Source of the DNA: Actinomadura nitritigenes
Lineage (GTDB): Bacteria; Actinomycetota; Actinomycetes; Streptosporangiales; Streptosporangiaceae
Assembly (NCBI RefSeq): GCF_017573545.1
Contig: NZ_JAGEOK010000005.1
Location: 124,001-188,000, forward strand
Reading direction: 5' to 3'
DNA length: 64,000 bases
Every line of letters begins with the position of its first letter. Within the stretch, counting starts at the first letter, position 1. Positions 16,239 to 24,452 of the stretch are shown piece by piece. The position numbers were made by a program, and so were the translations under genes. The notes under the pieces are model-generated. The model ran no database searches. It saw nothing but the letters and a program-made list of their open reading frames with translations, and was not told the origin of the DNA.

Positions 16239-17480
16239 GTGAACGGGAGGATGACGCCGCTGCTCGCGGCGGTGTGCGGGGTCGCGGTGGCGAGCGTCTA
16301 CGCCGGGCAGCCGGTGCTGGGACCGATGGGACGCGACCTGGGCGTTCCGGTCGACGCCCTCGGCTGGTTCGTGGCCGCCGGACAGCTCGGCTACCTGGCG
16401 GGACTGGTGCTCCTGGTGCCGCTGGGCGACGTCCTCGACCGCAGGCGCCTGATCGCGGCGCACCTCGCCCTGGTGGCGGCGGGGACGGCGGTCACCGCGG
16501 CGGCCCCGGTCGCCTGGGCGGCGTTCGCCGGGCTGGCCGCGGCGGGAGTGTTCGCGGTGGTGGTGCAGACCACCGTCGCGTACGCGGCCTCGATCTCCCC
16601 GCCGGCCGAGCGCGGGCGCAACATCGGCATCGTGACCTCGGGCGTGGTGATCGGCATCCTCGGCGCGCGCGTCGTCGCGGGACTCCTCGCCGGCCTGTGG
16701 GGATGGCGCAGCGTCTACCTCGCCCTCGCGGTCCTCGCCGCCCTCCTGGCGCTGCTCGCCCTCACGCTGCTGCCCGCCGACGCCCGCCCGGACGCCTCCC
16801 GGTACGGGCAGGCCCTGCGGTCCTTCGGCAGGCTGTTCGCCCAGCCGGTGTTCCTCACCCGAGGGCTGATCGCGTTCTTCCTGTTCGCCTCGTTCGGCAC
16901 CCTGTGGAGCGGCATGGCCCTGCCGCTGGCCGGTGCGCCGTGGCACCTCGGCGAAGCGCGGATCGGGCTGTTCGGAGTCGCCGGGCTGGCCGGAGCCCTC
17001 GGCGCCGCGCGGTCCGGACGCTGGGGCGACGCCGGGCACGCGCGCCGGGTCACCGGCGTCGCGCTCGCGCTCCTGCTCGTCTCCTGGGCGGCGATCGGGC
17101 AGCTCCCGTGGTCGCTGCCGCTGCTGATCGCCGGCGTGGTCCTGCTCGACTTCGCCGTTCAGGCCGTGCACGTGAGCAACCAGCACACCCTGACCGCCGC
17201 CTACCCCGGCCGCACCAGCGCCACCATCGGCGCCTACATGCTCTTCTACTCGCTCGGTTCCGCCCTCGGAGCGGCCGCGACCACGGCCGCGTTCGACGCG
17301 GCGGGCTGGACCGGCTCCACCGTCCTCGGCGCGACGTTCGCGCTCTGCGCGCTCGCCACCTGGGCGCTCAGCGGACGCGCAACGGCCGGCGCCGCCCGCC
17401 GTCCGGACACCCGGTCCCCGTCGCGCGAACGGCGTCCCTCAGCGGCGGTCCCGGACGCCGACCGCCCGCCCGCGCGCTGA
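16239..17480 (+). CDS. MFS transporter, DHA1 (12-TM) type
   Basis: 413 residues with about 12 membrane segments. Motif A variant is VPLGDVLDRRRLIAAHL at about 65-81, followed by a TM5-type segment GVVIGILGARVVAGLLAG. It resembles the AraJ/sugar-efflux and multidrug branch. The GTG at 16239 has GGAGG at 6 bp; an upstream ATG at 16209 overlaps the operator repeat and lacks an SD. Its control by the divergent HxlR protein suggests export of a toxic or reactive compound. The C-terminal about 35 residues are Arg/Pro rich and probably cytoplasmic. Confidence 0.9.
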   Translation: MNGRMTPLLAAVCGVAVASVYAGQPVLGPMGRDLGVPVDALGWFVAAGQLGYLAGLVLLVPLGDVLDRRRLIAAHLALVAAGTAVTAAAPVAWAAFAGLAAAGVFAVVVQTTVAYAASISPPAERGRNIGIVTSGVVIGILGARVVAGLLAGLWGWRSVYLALAVLAALLALLALTLLPADARPDASRYGQALRSFGRLFAQPVFLTRGLIAFFLFASFGTLWSGMALPLAGAPWHLGEARIGLFGVAGLAGALGAARSGRWGDAGHARRVTGVALALLLVSWAAIGQLPWSLPLLIAGVVLLDFAVQAVHVSNQHTLTAAYPGRTSATIGAYMLFYSLGSALGAAATTAAFDAAGWTGSTVLGATFALCALATWALSGRATAGAARRPDTRSPSRERRPSAAVPDADRPPAR

Positions 17481-17592
17481 CCGGCCGACCATTGGGAGCC
17501 GCCCTGCGGTGGGTCACGGGTCTAGCGGTCCCGGGAAGCGGTCGTCCAGGTCGCCGGGCGTCCCGCGCCCTGGGCCGAGGGGCGGCCGTGGC

Positions 17593-17733
17593 TCAGGAGC
17601 GCACCTTCCCGATCACCCACTGGAGCCCGAGCAGCGCCAGCGCCGCCATGAAGGCGGCCCGTCCGTTCCCGGTGGCGATGCCGGCGCCGAGCACCACGGC
17701 CGCGAGGGTGGGGAGGATCTTGAAGCCGAACAT
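17593..17733 (-). CDS. Small hydrophobic membrane protein
   Basis: 46 residues from the ATG at 17733, chosen because GGAGG lies 5 bp upstream; longer in-frame starts lack an SD. The composition is strongly hydrophobic (LPTLAAVVLGAGIATGNG, then AAFMAALALLGLQWVIGKV), consistent with two short membrane helices joined by a GNGR turn. No family is recognised. It stands alone between an MFS gene and a PPOX gene. It could be a real small membrane protein; coding potential rests on the SD and the hydrophobic pattern only. Confidence 0.5.
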   Translation of the reverse strand: MFGFKILPTLAAVVLGAGIATGNGRAAFMAALALLGLQWVIGKVRS

Positions 17734-17878
17734 CGGTGCCTCCATCATGACGTCGTGCGGCGGACCCGCTGCCACCCACGGTTTCCATTCTTCTCGGCGT
17801 CGCCCGCCGGCGTTAATCGCCGCCGCGGTGACAAACGCGATCAGCACCGCCGCTTGTGACCTCGAAGCCGGCGGATCG

Positions 17879-18511
17879 TCAGTACCGGTTCGTCGCGGCG
17901 TCCACGGCGAGGTCCGCGTCGATCGCGTCGGCGGACAGGTCCTTGAGTCCCATGTGGTCCTTGGCGATCCGCCCGAGCGTGGGCAGTGCGCCGCGGTCCG
18001 GCCATGTGCCGGGGTCCCACAGGGACGAGCGCAGGAACGCCTTCGCGCAGTGCATGTACAGCTCCTCGACGTCGACGAGGAGCGCCAGCCGCGGCCGCTT
18101 GCCCTGGACGACCAGGTCGTCGAAGAACGGCGCGTCCGACACGAGCGTCGCGCGCCCGTTCACCCGCAGCGTCTCGTTCATCCCCGGCACGAGGAAGAGC
18201 AGGCCGACGCGGGGGTTGCGCAGCACGTTGCGGAAGCTGTCGGCCCGGTGGTTGCCGGGACGGTCGGCGAGCGCCAGCCGGTGGGAGTCCAGGACCAGCA
18301 CGGAGCCGGCGGGGTCCCCGCGCGGCGAGACGTCGCAGGAACCCTCCGCGTCCGCGGTCGCCAGCAGCACGAGCGGCGAGTGCGCGATGATCGTGCGCGC
18401 GTGCTCGTCGATCCTGCCGATGTCCTTGTCCCAGAGGGGCCGCGGCGGGTCCGGGACGATGTCCCGCAGCTCCGCCTCGGTCGTCACCGTCCGGATCTCA
18501 GAAGGATGCAT
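17879..18511 (-). CDS. PPOX-fold FMN-binding protein (MSMEG_1061-like)
   Basis: 210 residues of the pyridoxamine-phosphate-oxidase-like split barrel: HARTIIAHSPLVLLATADAEGSCDVSPRGDPAG, then NHRADSFRNVLRNPRVGLLFLVPGMNETLRVNGRATL, matching the actinobacterial subfamily often annotated MSMEG_1061-type. It probably binds FMN or F420. The catalytic role of the subfamily is not well defined. A candidate iron box begins 11 bp upstream of the ATG, so expression may respond to iron. Confidence 0.87.
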   Translation of the reverse strand: MHPSEIRTVTTEAELRDIVPDPPRPLWDKDIGRIDEHARTIIAHSPLVLLATADAEGSCDVSPRGDPAGSVLVLDSHRLALADRPGNHRADSFRNVLRNPRVGLLFLVPGMNETLRVNGRATLVSDAPFFDDLVVQGKRPRLALLVDVEELYMHCAKAFLRSSLWDPGTWPDRGALPTLGRIAKDHMGLKDLSADAIDADLAVDAATNRY

Positions 18512-18521
18512 CGGTCGAATA

Positions 18522-18540
18522 TAAGGTAAGCCTCACCAAA
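18522..18540. promoter_or_regulatory. Candidate iron box (IdeR/DmdR-type)
   Basis: TAAGGTAAGCCTCACCAAA agrees at 14 of 19 positions with the actinobacterial iron-box consensus as I recall it (TTAGGTTAGGCTAACCTAA), including both GGT and ACC arms. It ends 11 bp upstream of the PPOX-fold gene start. This predicts repression by an iron-loaded DtxR/IdeR-family regulator. Confidence 0.5.
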
Positions 18541-18705
18541 GGTGCACGACCGGTCCCGGTGTCGGCCGAGCGGCAGCGCTCGCCGCTCGGCCGCGTCACC
18601 ATCGTCGACCGCCGGCCGTCGTCCTTGCCCGGCCGCGTGTTCTCTCCGTGCCTGCGAAAAGACCGGCGGGGCGGGGGGCCCGGGGGCGCGCAGGTCTTCG
18701 GTCGA

Positions 18706-19050
18706 TCAGATGGGGGGCCGGGAGGCGGCGTCCAGACGGTAGTGCGCTCGCTCGGCGTCGGGGATGGGGATGGGGAACGAGCTGTGCACCCACATCTGGT
18801 CCACGGTGCAGGCGGTCATCCGCCAGAGACCGTCCTCCTTGCGGAACCGGTCGACCCGCAGGCCCTCGCCCGCGATGACGGGCCGCTGCGGCCCGTCACC
18901 GTCCTCGCCCACGAGCACGCCGAGCAGGTAGGACAGCGCGGTCGCGGTGCCGTCCTCCTCGGCGTGCACGGTCGGGTTGAGGCTGGCATGGCGCAGCCCG
19001 TCGTTGATCGGCAGCTTCTCCCGCAGCAGCGCGATCGCCGCCTCCCGGTG
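18706..19050 (-). pseudogene. SnoaL/NTF2-like protein, 5'-truncated remnant
   Basis: The frame reads REAAIALLREKLPINDGLRH, then a central VHAEEDGTATALSYLLGVLV and the C-terminal strand LWRMTACTVDQMW typical of NTF2-like (SnoaL-type) small ligand-binding or isomerase proteins. The N-terminal helices of the fold, about 30-40 residues, are absent, and near 19050 the sequence passes directly into a head-to-head LuxR fragment on the other strand. A GTG at 18969 could start an 87-residue product, but it would begin in mid-domain. Best read as a deletion remnant. Confidence 0.6.
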
Positions 19051-19350
19051 CGCAAGGACGTCCGGCCGGACGAGCTGGCGGCGGCGGTCCGCACGGTCGC
19101 GGCGGGCGGCAGCGTGATCGATCCGGCGCTCGCGTCCGCGGCGCTGCTGGCGCCGGAGAGCCCGCTCACGCAGCGGGAGACGGAGGTGCTGCGCCTGTCG
19201 GCCACCGGCGCCCAGCCGATGGAGATCGCGGAGCGGCTGTTCCTGTCCTACGGGACGGTGCGGAACTACCTGACCTCAGCGGTCGGCAAGCTCGGCGCCC
19301 GCAACCGGATCGACGCCGTCCGCATCGCCACCGAGTCCGGGTGGATCTGA
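19048..19350 (+). pseudogene. LuxR/NarL response regulator, only C-terminal HTH half left
   Basis: The frame gives KDVRPDELAAAVRTVAAGG, the usual end of a NarL-type receiver domain and linker, then LTQRETEVLRLSATGAQPME and FLSYGTVRNYLTSAVGKLGARNRIDAV, a complete LuxR HTH. The phosphoacceptor part of the receiver is missing. A GTG at 19048 is in frame but has no SD. The 5' end abuts the truncated NTF2-like fragment on the opposite strand. The 3' 75 bp overlap, tail to tail, with the sensor kinase gene. It may be dead, or may act as an unphosphorylated HTH protein. Confidence 0.65.
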
Positions 19351-21180
19351 CCGGAACTCGGCCACCACCTCGAAGCCGCCCTCCCGGCGCGGCCCCGCCG
19401 ACAGCCGCCCGCCGGCGCGGGCCGCCAGGCTCTCCAGGCCCGTTCCCCCGCCGGCCGGCGCCCGGAGCCGGCCGTCGCCGTCGTCGGCGACCCGCAGCCG
19501 CACGGCGCCGTCCGATCGGGTGACCGTGATGGTGCGGGTGCGGGTGCGGCTGTGCCGAAGGACGTTGGTGACGGCTTCGCGGAGAACGGCGGCAAGGGCG
19601 GTGCCGGTCCCGTCCGGCAGCGGCCCGGTCTCCACCTCGGCGCGGACGGCGATGCCCGCGGCCTCCAGCGCCTCGATCGCCGCGTCGACCTCGTGGCGCG
19701 GCTCCAGGCGGACCCGTCCGCCCGCGATGGCGCCGAGCTCGGCGTGCGCCCGTTCGAGGACGGGGACCAGCGCCGCGAGCTCGGTGGCGGCGCGCACCGG
19801 ATCGCGGTCCAGCAGGCGCAGGGCCAGCTCGCCGCGCAGCGCCACCGCCGACAGGCTGAACCCCAGGACGTCGTGCAGGTCGCGCCCGATCCGGACGCGC
19901 TCGGCGGCGACGGCGGCCGCCGCCAGCTCGTGCCGGGCCCGGTCGAGGAGGACGACCAGGTCACCGAGCCGGGACAGGCCGTAGAACAGCCACGCCAGGA
20001 TGAGGGGGGAGAGCACGTTCGTCACCATGTCCGCCGGCGAGGCGACGGGAGGCGGGGTGACGCACAGCACGACCTGCAGCGCGAGGACGGCCGCGGCGAT
20101 CGCCCACGATCTCGGCGGGCGCACCCAGGCCAGCGCCGCACCGATGAGCAGGCCCCACATGTTGCTGACCACCGCCAGCGTGCCCGCCGCGTAGCTCCCC
20201 GGCCAGGCCACCGGGACCAGCAGCAGCGCCAGCGCGACGAGCCGCCCGCGCGACGGCGGCGACAGCAGCAGCACCACGGCCGCCGCGAGCAGCGGGACGA
20301 GCGGGCACAGCCAGCGCGGGTCTCCGGAGAGGGCGAAGACGTTGATCAGCGGCCGCACCGCCTGGATGAGCACCACGGCGGCGAGGATGACGCGGACGAA
20401 CCCCGGCGACCGGACCGGGGGCGGTGTGCGGCGGCTCCCCTCCGCACGGTACGCGCCGGCCATCGAACGGACCTCGGCCAGCGTTCGCCTCGCCGTCTCG
20501 GTCGCCTCGCGGATCACCGCACGGGCGTCTTCGGGCGGTGCCCCGTCCGCCGCCGCCAGCCTCCCGGCGATCGACCGCAGTCCGGCCCCGACGGTCCGGC
20601 GCAGCTCCGCGTCCAGGCGCAGCCGCTCCTTGAGCGTCTCGATCCCGGCCAGTTCGTCGCGCGTGGCGTGCAGGTCCGCCACCAGGCCGCTGACGGTGTG
20701 CAGGCTGAACACGATGAGCGCGTCCGTCGCCAGGGCCAGCGGCCGCCAGGCCCAGACATGGAACGGCTCCCCGGCCACCATGCCGGCGGCGGCCGTGGCC
20801 GCCAGGACGGCCCCGAGCAACGGCCACGACGCCCGCGCCGGAAGTGCGACCAGCACGCCGGCCACGACCGTCCACGGCAACCATCCCCACGCCATGCCGA
20901 CCACGGCGAACGGCATCAGCGCCAGCACCGCCGAGGCCATCAGCAGCCCGATGCGGACGTCCAGCCGAAACCGCCCGGCCAGCAACGCCACCAACGGCGG
21001 ATAGGGAGCCGCCGCCAGGAGCAGCCCTTCCGCGTCCACGCCGCCTCTGGCCGCGTCGAACGCCCGGATGCAGAAGAGCAGCGCCAGCGCCGTCCACAGC
21101 ATCGAACGCGCGACCCGCGGCGGGAGGCGCTCGCCGTCCGGTTCCGCGCCGCTCCCCGAGATCACGCGACATTTTCCCAT
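19276..21180 (-). CDS. NarL-class sensor histidine kinase with duplicated, half-degenerate architecture
   Basis: 634 residues. Hydrophobic block 1 (about 28-165) is followed by a DHp-like helix (ERLRLDAELRRTVGAGLRSI) in which the expected His is R194. Hydrophobic block 2 (about 262-405) is followed by a true HisKA_3 helix RVRIGRDLHDVLGFSLSAVA with H436. The HATPase domain follows with N-box EAVTNVLRHS (N539), DDGDG, and GGGTGLESLAARAGG. The last 24 residues are read antisense to the LuxR fragment and look non-native. The ATG at 21180 has no convincing SD; a GTG five codons later is an alternative. The natural partner, a NarL regulator, exists here only as the truncated convergent fragment. 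Confidence 0.82.
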   Translation of the reverse strand: MGKCRVISGSGAEPDGERLPPRVARSMLWTALALLFCIRAFDAARGGVDAEGLLLAAAPYPPLVALLAGRFRLDVRIGLLMASAVLALMPFAVVGMAWGWLPWTVVAGVLVALPARASWPLLGAVLAATAAAGMVAGEPFHVWAWRPLALATDALIVFSLHTVSGLVADLHATRDELAGIETLKERLRLDAELRRTVGAGLRSIAGRLAAADGAPPEDARAVIREATETARRTLAEVRSMAGAYRAEGSRRTPPPVRSPGFVRVILAAVVLIQAVRPLINVFALSGDPRWLCPLVPLLAAAVVLLLSPPSRGRLVALALLLVPVAWPGSYAAGTLAVVSNMWGLLIGAALAWVRPPRSWAIAAAVLALQVVLCVTPPPVASPADMVTNVLSPLILAWLFYGLSRLGDLVVLLDRARHELAAAAVAAERVRIGRDLHDVLGFSLSAVALRGELALRLLDRDPVRAATELAALVPVLERAHAELGAIAGGRVRLEPRHEVDAAIEALEAAGIAVRAEVETGPLPDGTGTALAAVLREAVTNVLRHSRTRTRTITVTRSDGAVRLRVADDGDGRLRAPAGGGTGLESLAARAGGRLSAGPRREGGFEVVAEFRSDPPGLGGDADGVDPVAGAELADR

Positions 21181-21285
21181 GCGGTGGCGGGCCGCATGGT
21201 TGGAGACAACTTTGCCTCGGGGTTCGTTCGCCTTCGGGTCCCGGGGATACAGCCAACCTGAGCGTTCTTTCGCTTGAGAAGGGTC

Positions 21286-22710
21286 GTGCCGGTGGGCGTG
21301 CTGGGTCTGCCGCTCCGCAAGGTGGAGCGGCTGCCGCTTCGGACGAGTTCGGCGCTGGCCGCCGCCGGGCTGACCGCTTTGGAGGCGGCGGGGACCGCCA
21401 TGCTGTTCCTCCGGAAGGCGGGCCGGGACCGGGCCGTCCTGGCGCGTGAACGCGGTGAGCTGACGGTCGACCAGCTGTTCCACCAGATGCTGCGCGGGCC
21501 CCTGAGCCCCACGCTGCCGAGCCGGTTCGGGAACGCGGTCCAGGTCATCGACGCCGGCGGCCGGATCCTGGCGGCGACGGAGGGCCTCGAGAACGGCCCG
21601 CCTCTCAGCCGGGTCGTCCCGCCCCGGGCGCGGACGCAGGTCGAGCACCGGCTGCGGAGCCCGCGCCGGCCGTGGCGCACCCGGGGCTCCGGGGACAGGA
21701 CGCTGCTCGCGACGCGCATTCCGGCCGAGGTCACCCACCGCCAGCGCGGCAAGGCCCCGCTGATGATCTATCTCGCCTTCCCCCGGGTGCCCTGGTACGG
21801 GTCGCGGCGGCTGGCGGCGGCCACGGCGGTGGCGACGGTGGCCGGGGCCGCGATGGTGTACGCGATCGTGCACCGCTCGGGCAGCCGCGTCCTCGCGCCC
21901 ATGGCCGAGATCCGCGACGAGTTCGCCGAGATCACCGCCACCGACCTGGCGCGCCGGGTCCCCGTGCCGGAGCCCGAGGAGCTCAAGGCCATGGCCGAGA
22001 CCATGAACACGACCCTCGCGCGCCTCGACACGGCCGTCAGCGATCTCCGCAACCTCACCTCGGAGGCCTCCCACGACCTGCGCGGGCCGCTGACGTCGAT
22101 CCGCCTGCGGCTGGAGAACGCGCTCGCCGACCCCGAGGCGCGGTGGCCGCGCGTGGCCGCCGACGTGCTCGCCAGCGTCGAGCGCCAGGAGGCCATCGTG
22201 ACCGACCTGCTCACGCTCACCCGGCTGGACACCGGGCAGCCGCTGCACCCGCAGCGCACCGATCTCAGCGCCCTCGTCGCCGCCGAGCTCCGCCGGCGCG
22301 AGGCCACCGACCGGATCCACATCATCGGGAAGCTCGCCCGGCGGGTCGTGCTGGACTGCGACCGGCTGCTCATCGACCGGCTGCTCGCCAACCTGCTCGA
22401 CAACGCCCAGCGGCACGCCGACAGCCGCGTCGAGGTGACCCTCGACGTCGATCGGCCGCCGGGAGAGCAGGCGGCGGCGGTGCTGACCGTCGCCGACGAC
22501 GGCGACGGCATCCCGCCCGACCGGCACGAGGAGATCTTCGAGCGGTTCACCCGCCTGGACAGCTCCCGCGAACGCGACCCCAACGGCACGGGGCTGGGCC
22601 TGCCCATCTCCCGCGACATCGCGAGCGCCCACCACGGCACCCTCACCGTGGACTCCCGCCCCGGGCACGGGGCGCGCTTCACCACCCGCCTCCCGCTCGC
22701 CGCCCCCTGA
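21286..22710 (+). CDS. HAMP-domain sensor histidine kinase (orphan)
   Basis: About 474 residues. TM1 at about 20-42, an extracytoplasmic domain of about 120 residues, TM2 at about 174-194, HAMP (LAPMAEIRDEFAEITATDLARRVPVPEPEELKAM), HisKA with TSEASHDLRGPLTSIRLRLENAL (phosphoacceptor His about 263), and HATPase with LDNAQRHA, DDGDGIPP and GTGLGLPISRDIA. GTG at 21286 follows GAGAAGG; GTGs at 21292 and 21298 and a TTG at 21274 are also in frame. Divergent from the other kinase across about 105 bp. No response regulator gene is adjacent, which is unusual for this OmpR-type kinase class. Confidence 0.88.
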   Translation: MPVGVLGLPLRKVERLPLRTSSALAAAGLTALEAAGTAMLFLRKAGRDRAVLARERGELTVDQLFHQMLRGPLSPTLPSRFGNAVQVIDAGGRILAATEGLENGPPLSRVVPPRARTQVEHRLRSPRRPWRTRGSGDRTLLATRIPAEVTHRQRGKAPLMIYLAFPRVPWYGSRRLAAATAVATVAGAAMVYAIVHRSGSRVLAPMAEIRDEFAEITATDLARRVPVPEPEELKAMAETMNTTLARLDTAVSDLRNLTSEASHDLRGPLTSIRLRLENALADPEARWPRVAADVLASVERQEAIVTDLLTLTRLDTGQPLHPQRTDLSALVAAELRRREATDRIHIIGKLARRVVLDCDRLLIDRLLANLLDNAQRHADSRVEVTLDVDRPPGEQAAAVLTVADDGDGIPPDRHEEIFERFTRLDSSRERDPNGTGLGLPISRDIASAHHGTLTVDSRPGHGARFTTRLPLAAP

Positions 22711-22713
22711 CCC

Positions 22714-22744
22714 CGGCGCCGTGAGCGCCGCGGCGGGCCCGCCG
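22714..22744. terminator. GC-rich inverted repeats after the HAMP kinase
   Basis: CGGCGC at 22714-22719 pairs with GCGCCG at 22725-22730, followed directly by the self-complementary CGGCGGGCCCGCCG (22731-22744). They begin just after the kinase stop (22710). Probable terminator; no T-tract. Confidence 0.4.
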
Positions 22745-22850
22745 CCCTCGGGCTGCCGGTCCGTTCCGGAGGTCGAGCGGAAGAGTGACGAATCACCGGT
22801 GGCCGCTTGGGAAGACCAGCTACGGCCCGTCCCCGACAAGAGACGAGACG

Positions 22851-24296
22851 ATGCAGCTGATCAAGTCCAGCAAGGACCGGACGACGACCGGCCGCCTTGA
22901 GCCGCCCGCCTGGCGCCGGCGGGTGAGGATCCTGCTCAACGTGGTGGCCTGCCTGTTCCTCGGCGCCCTGTCGATCTGGCTGGCGGTGCGCGTCACCCCC
23001 ATGCAGACGGTCAAGGCGGCCGGGCAGACGGTGCAGGTCGGCGCCACGTCCCCGCGCCTGTCCGGCTCGGGACCGGGCGAGGTGAACCTGTTCGGGCAGG
23101 CGATCTCGACCCGGCCGGAGTTCCGCGGCCCGATCCGCCCCCGCCTCGAGCTCACCCACATCACGATCAACGCGCAGGTCGGGCAGTTCGCCCGGGACGG
23201 CGACCACGGCACCCTCGACCTGAGCGCGCGGCTGACCGACGGCTGGCGCCGCTACCTGCTGTGGGAGACGCTGGTCTCGGCCGGCTTCTCGGCGCTGCTG
23301 CTGGCGGCGCTCGCGGGAGTGCAGCACTGGTCGGGCGCCACCCGCGTCAAGGTGCTGGCGACGGGGGTGCTGTGCGTGCTCGCCGCGAACTCGGCGTGCG
23401 TGTACCTGCTGGCCTCCAGCACGCCGGAGGCGCTGAAGAGGGTCCGCTCGGTCGAGGACCTCGTGGGACGGGCGCCGTCCTCCCCCGTTCCGCCGGCGCG
23501 GGGCCCGGCCCTCAACGACGTCAACGCCGTCGTCATCGGCGACTCCACCGCGGCGGCCATGGGCAATCCCCTCGTGGACGACCCGGACGCCCTCGACCGG
23601 GCGTGCAAGCGCAGCCGCGACTCGTACGCGGTCTACCTCGCGCAGTCCAACCGGTGGAAGGTCCTGAACCTCGCGTGCAGCGGCGCGACGGTGGCGTCCG
23701 GCCTGCTCGACGTCCAGAACGTCGGCCACCGGGTCGCTCCCCCGCAGCTGGCGGTCGCCCAGCGGGCGAGCAAGGCGTCCGTGGTCATCGTCAGCATCGG
23801 CGCGAACGACGTGCGCTGGGCCCAGCTGACCGGGCTCTGCCTGGCCGCGAAGGCCTGCGACGACCGCGCCTCCACGGCCTACTACCAGCAGCAGCTCAAC
23901 ACCTTCGCCAAGGACTACTACGACCTGCTCGGCCAGTTGAACCGGCTGCCGCAGCACCCGACCGTCCTCATCAACCAGTACTACGACCCGTTCGGCGAGA
24001 ACGTCGACTGCCTCCGGTCGCAGGGCGTCGACCAGGCGATGGCCGACGCGCTCCGGGGACGGCTGGCGGACATGAACGCCCTGCTGGACAGGGGGGCCCG
24101 CGCCTTCGGGTTCCGCTCCGTCCCGCAGCACTTCTCCGGGCACGGCCTCTGCTCCCAGGGCCCGTTCGTCCAGGGGACGGGCGCCGAGGCGCCCCTGCAC
24201 CCCACCGCCGCCGGCGAGCTGGCCATCGCGCTCGCCGACCAGCAGGCGCTGAACGCGCCCGCGCCGCAGCCCACGGTCTCGCCCAGCAGCCCGTGA
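22851..24296 (+). CDS. Membrane-anchored SGNH/GDSL hydrolase
   Basis: 481 residues. Basic N-terminus then TM 26-46. An extracytoplasmic stretch of about 90 residues precedes TM helices at about 138-157 and 166-188, and a C-terminal SGNH domain. Block I is VVIGDSTAAAMG (S232), the block II region is LACSGATVASG (G278), block III is SIGAND (N319), and block V is LHPTAAGE (H450). The family comprises esterases/lipases, including glycan deacetylases. The domain would lie outside the membrane, suggesting deacylation of cell-wall or surface glycans. The ATG with AGAGACGAG is preferred over an upstream ATG at 22785. A strong hairpin follows. Confidence 0.87.
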   Translation: MQLIKSSKDRTTTGRLEPPAWRRRVRILLNVVACLFLGALSIWLAVRVTPMQTVKAAGQTVQVGATSPRLSGSGPGEVNLFGQAISTRPEFRGPIRPRLELTHITINAQVGQFARDGDHGTLDLSARLTDGWRRYLLWETLVSAGFSALLLAALAGVQHWSGATRVKVLATGVLCVLAANSACVYLLASSTPEALKRVRSVEDLVGRAPSSPVPPARGPALNDVNAVVIGDSTAAAMGNPLVDDPDALDRACKRSRDSYAVYLAQSNRWKVLNLACSGATVASGLLDVQNVGHRVAPPQLAVAQRASKASVVIVSIGANDVRWAQLTGLCLAAKACDDRASTAYYQQQLNTFAKDYYDLLGQLNRLPQHPTVLINQYYDPFGENVDCLRSQGVDQAMADALRGRLADMNALLDRGARAFGFRSVPQHFSGHGLCSQGPFVQGTGAEAPLHPTAAGELAIALADQQALNAPAPQPTVSPSSP

Positions 24297-24303
24297 CCCG
24301 CAC

Positions 24304-24340
24304 GCGGGCGTCCGGCGTCCGCCGACGGCCGGACGCCCGC
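24304..24340. terminator. Terminator hairpin after the SGNH hydrolase
   Basis: Perfect 13-bp repeat, GCGGGCGTCCGGC at 24304-24316 with GCCGGACGCCCGC at 24328-24340, 11-nt loop, beginning 8 bp after the stop codon. Confidence 0.8.
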
Positions 24341-24452
24341 GGGATCCGTGCCGCGCATGTGGCGGTTCGGGGACATGTTCCGCCAGTTTCCGGACGTTAC
24401 GGTGGTGGGCGGGAACCTCGGGAGCCGCCGCACAAGAGGAGAGAGGCCGCCG

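Noticed and set aside
18559..19047. Plus-strand frame upstream of the LuxR HTH, which would make a 263-residue protein
   Set aside because: That part is the antisense of the NTF2-like remnant; it does not encode a receiver domain.
21181..22839. Upstream in-frame extension of the minus-strand sensor kinase (1187 codons in all)
   Set aside because: The extension is antisense to the HAMP kinase and has no domain pattern; the kinase begins near 21180.
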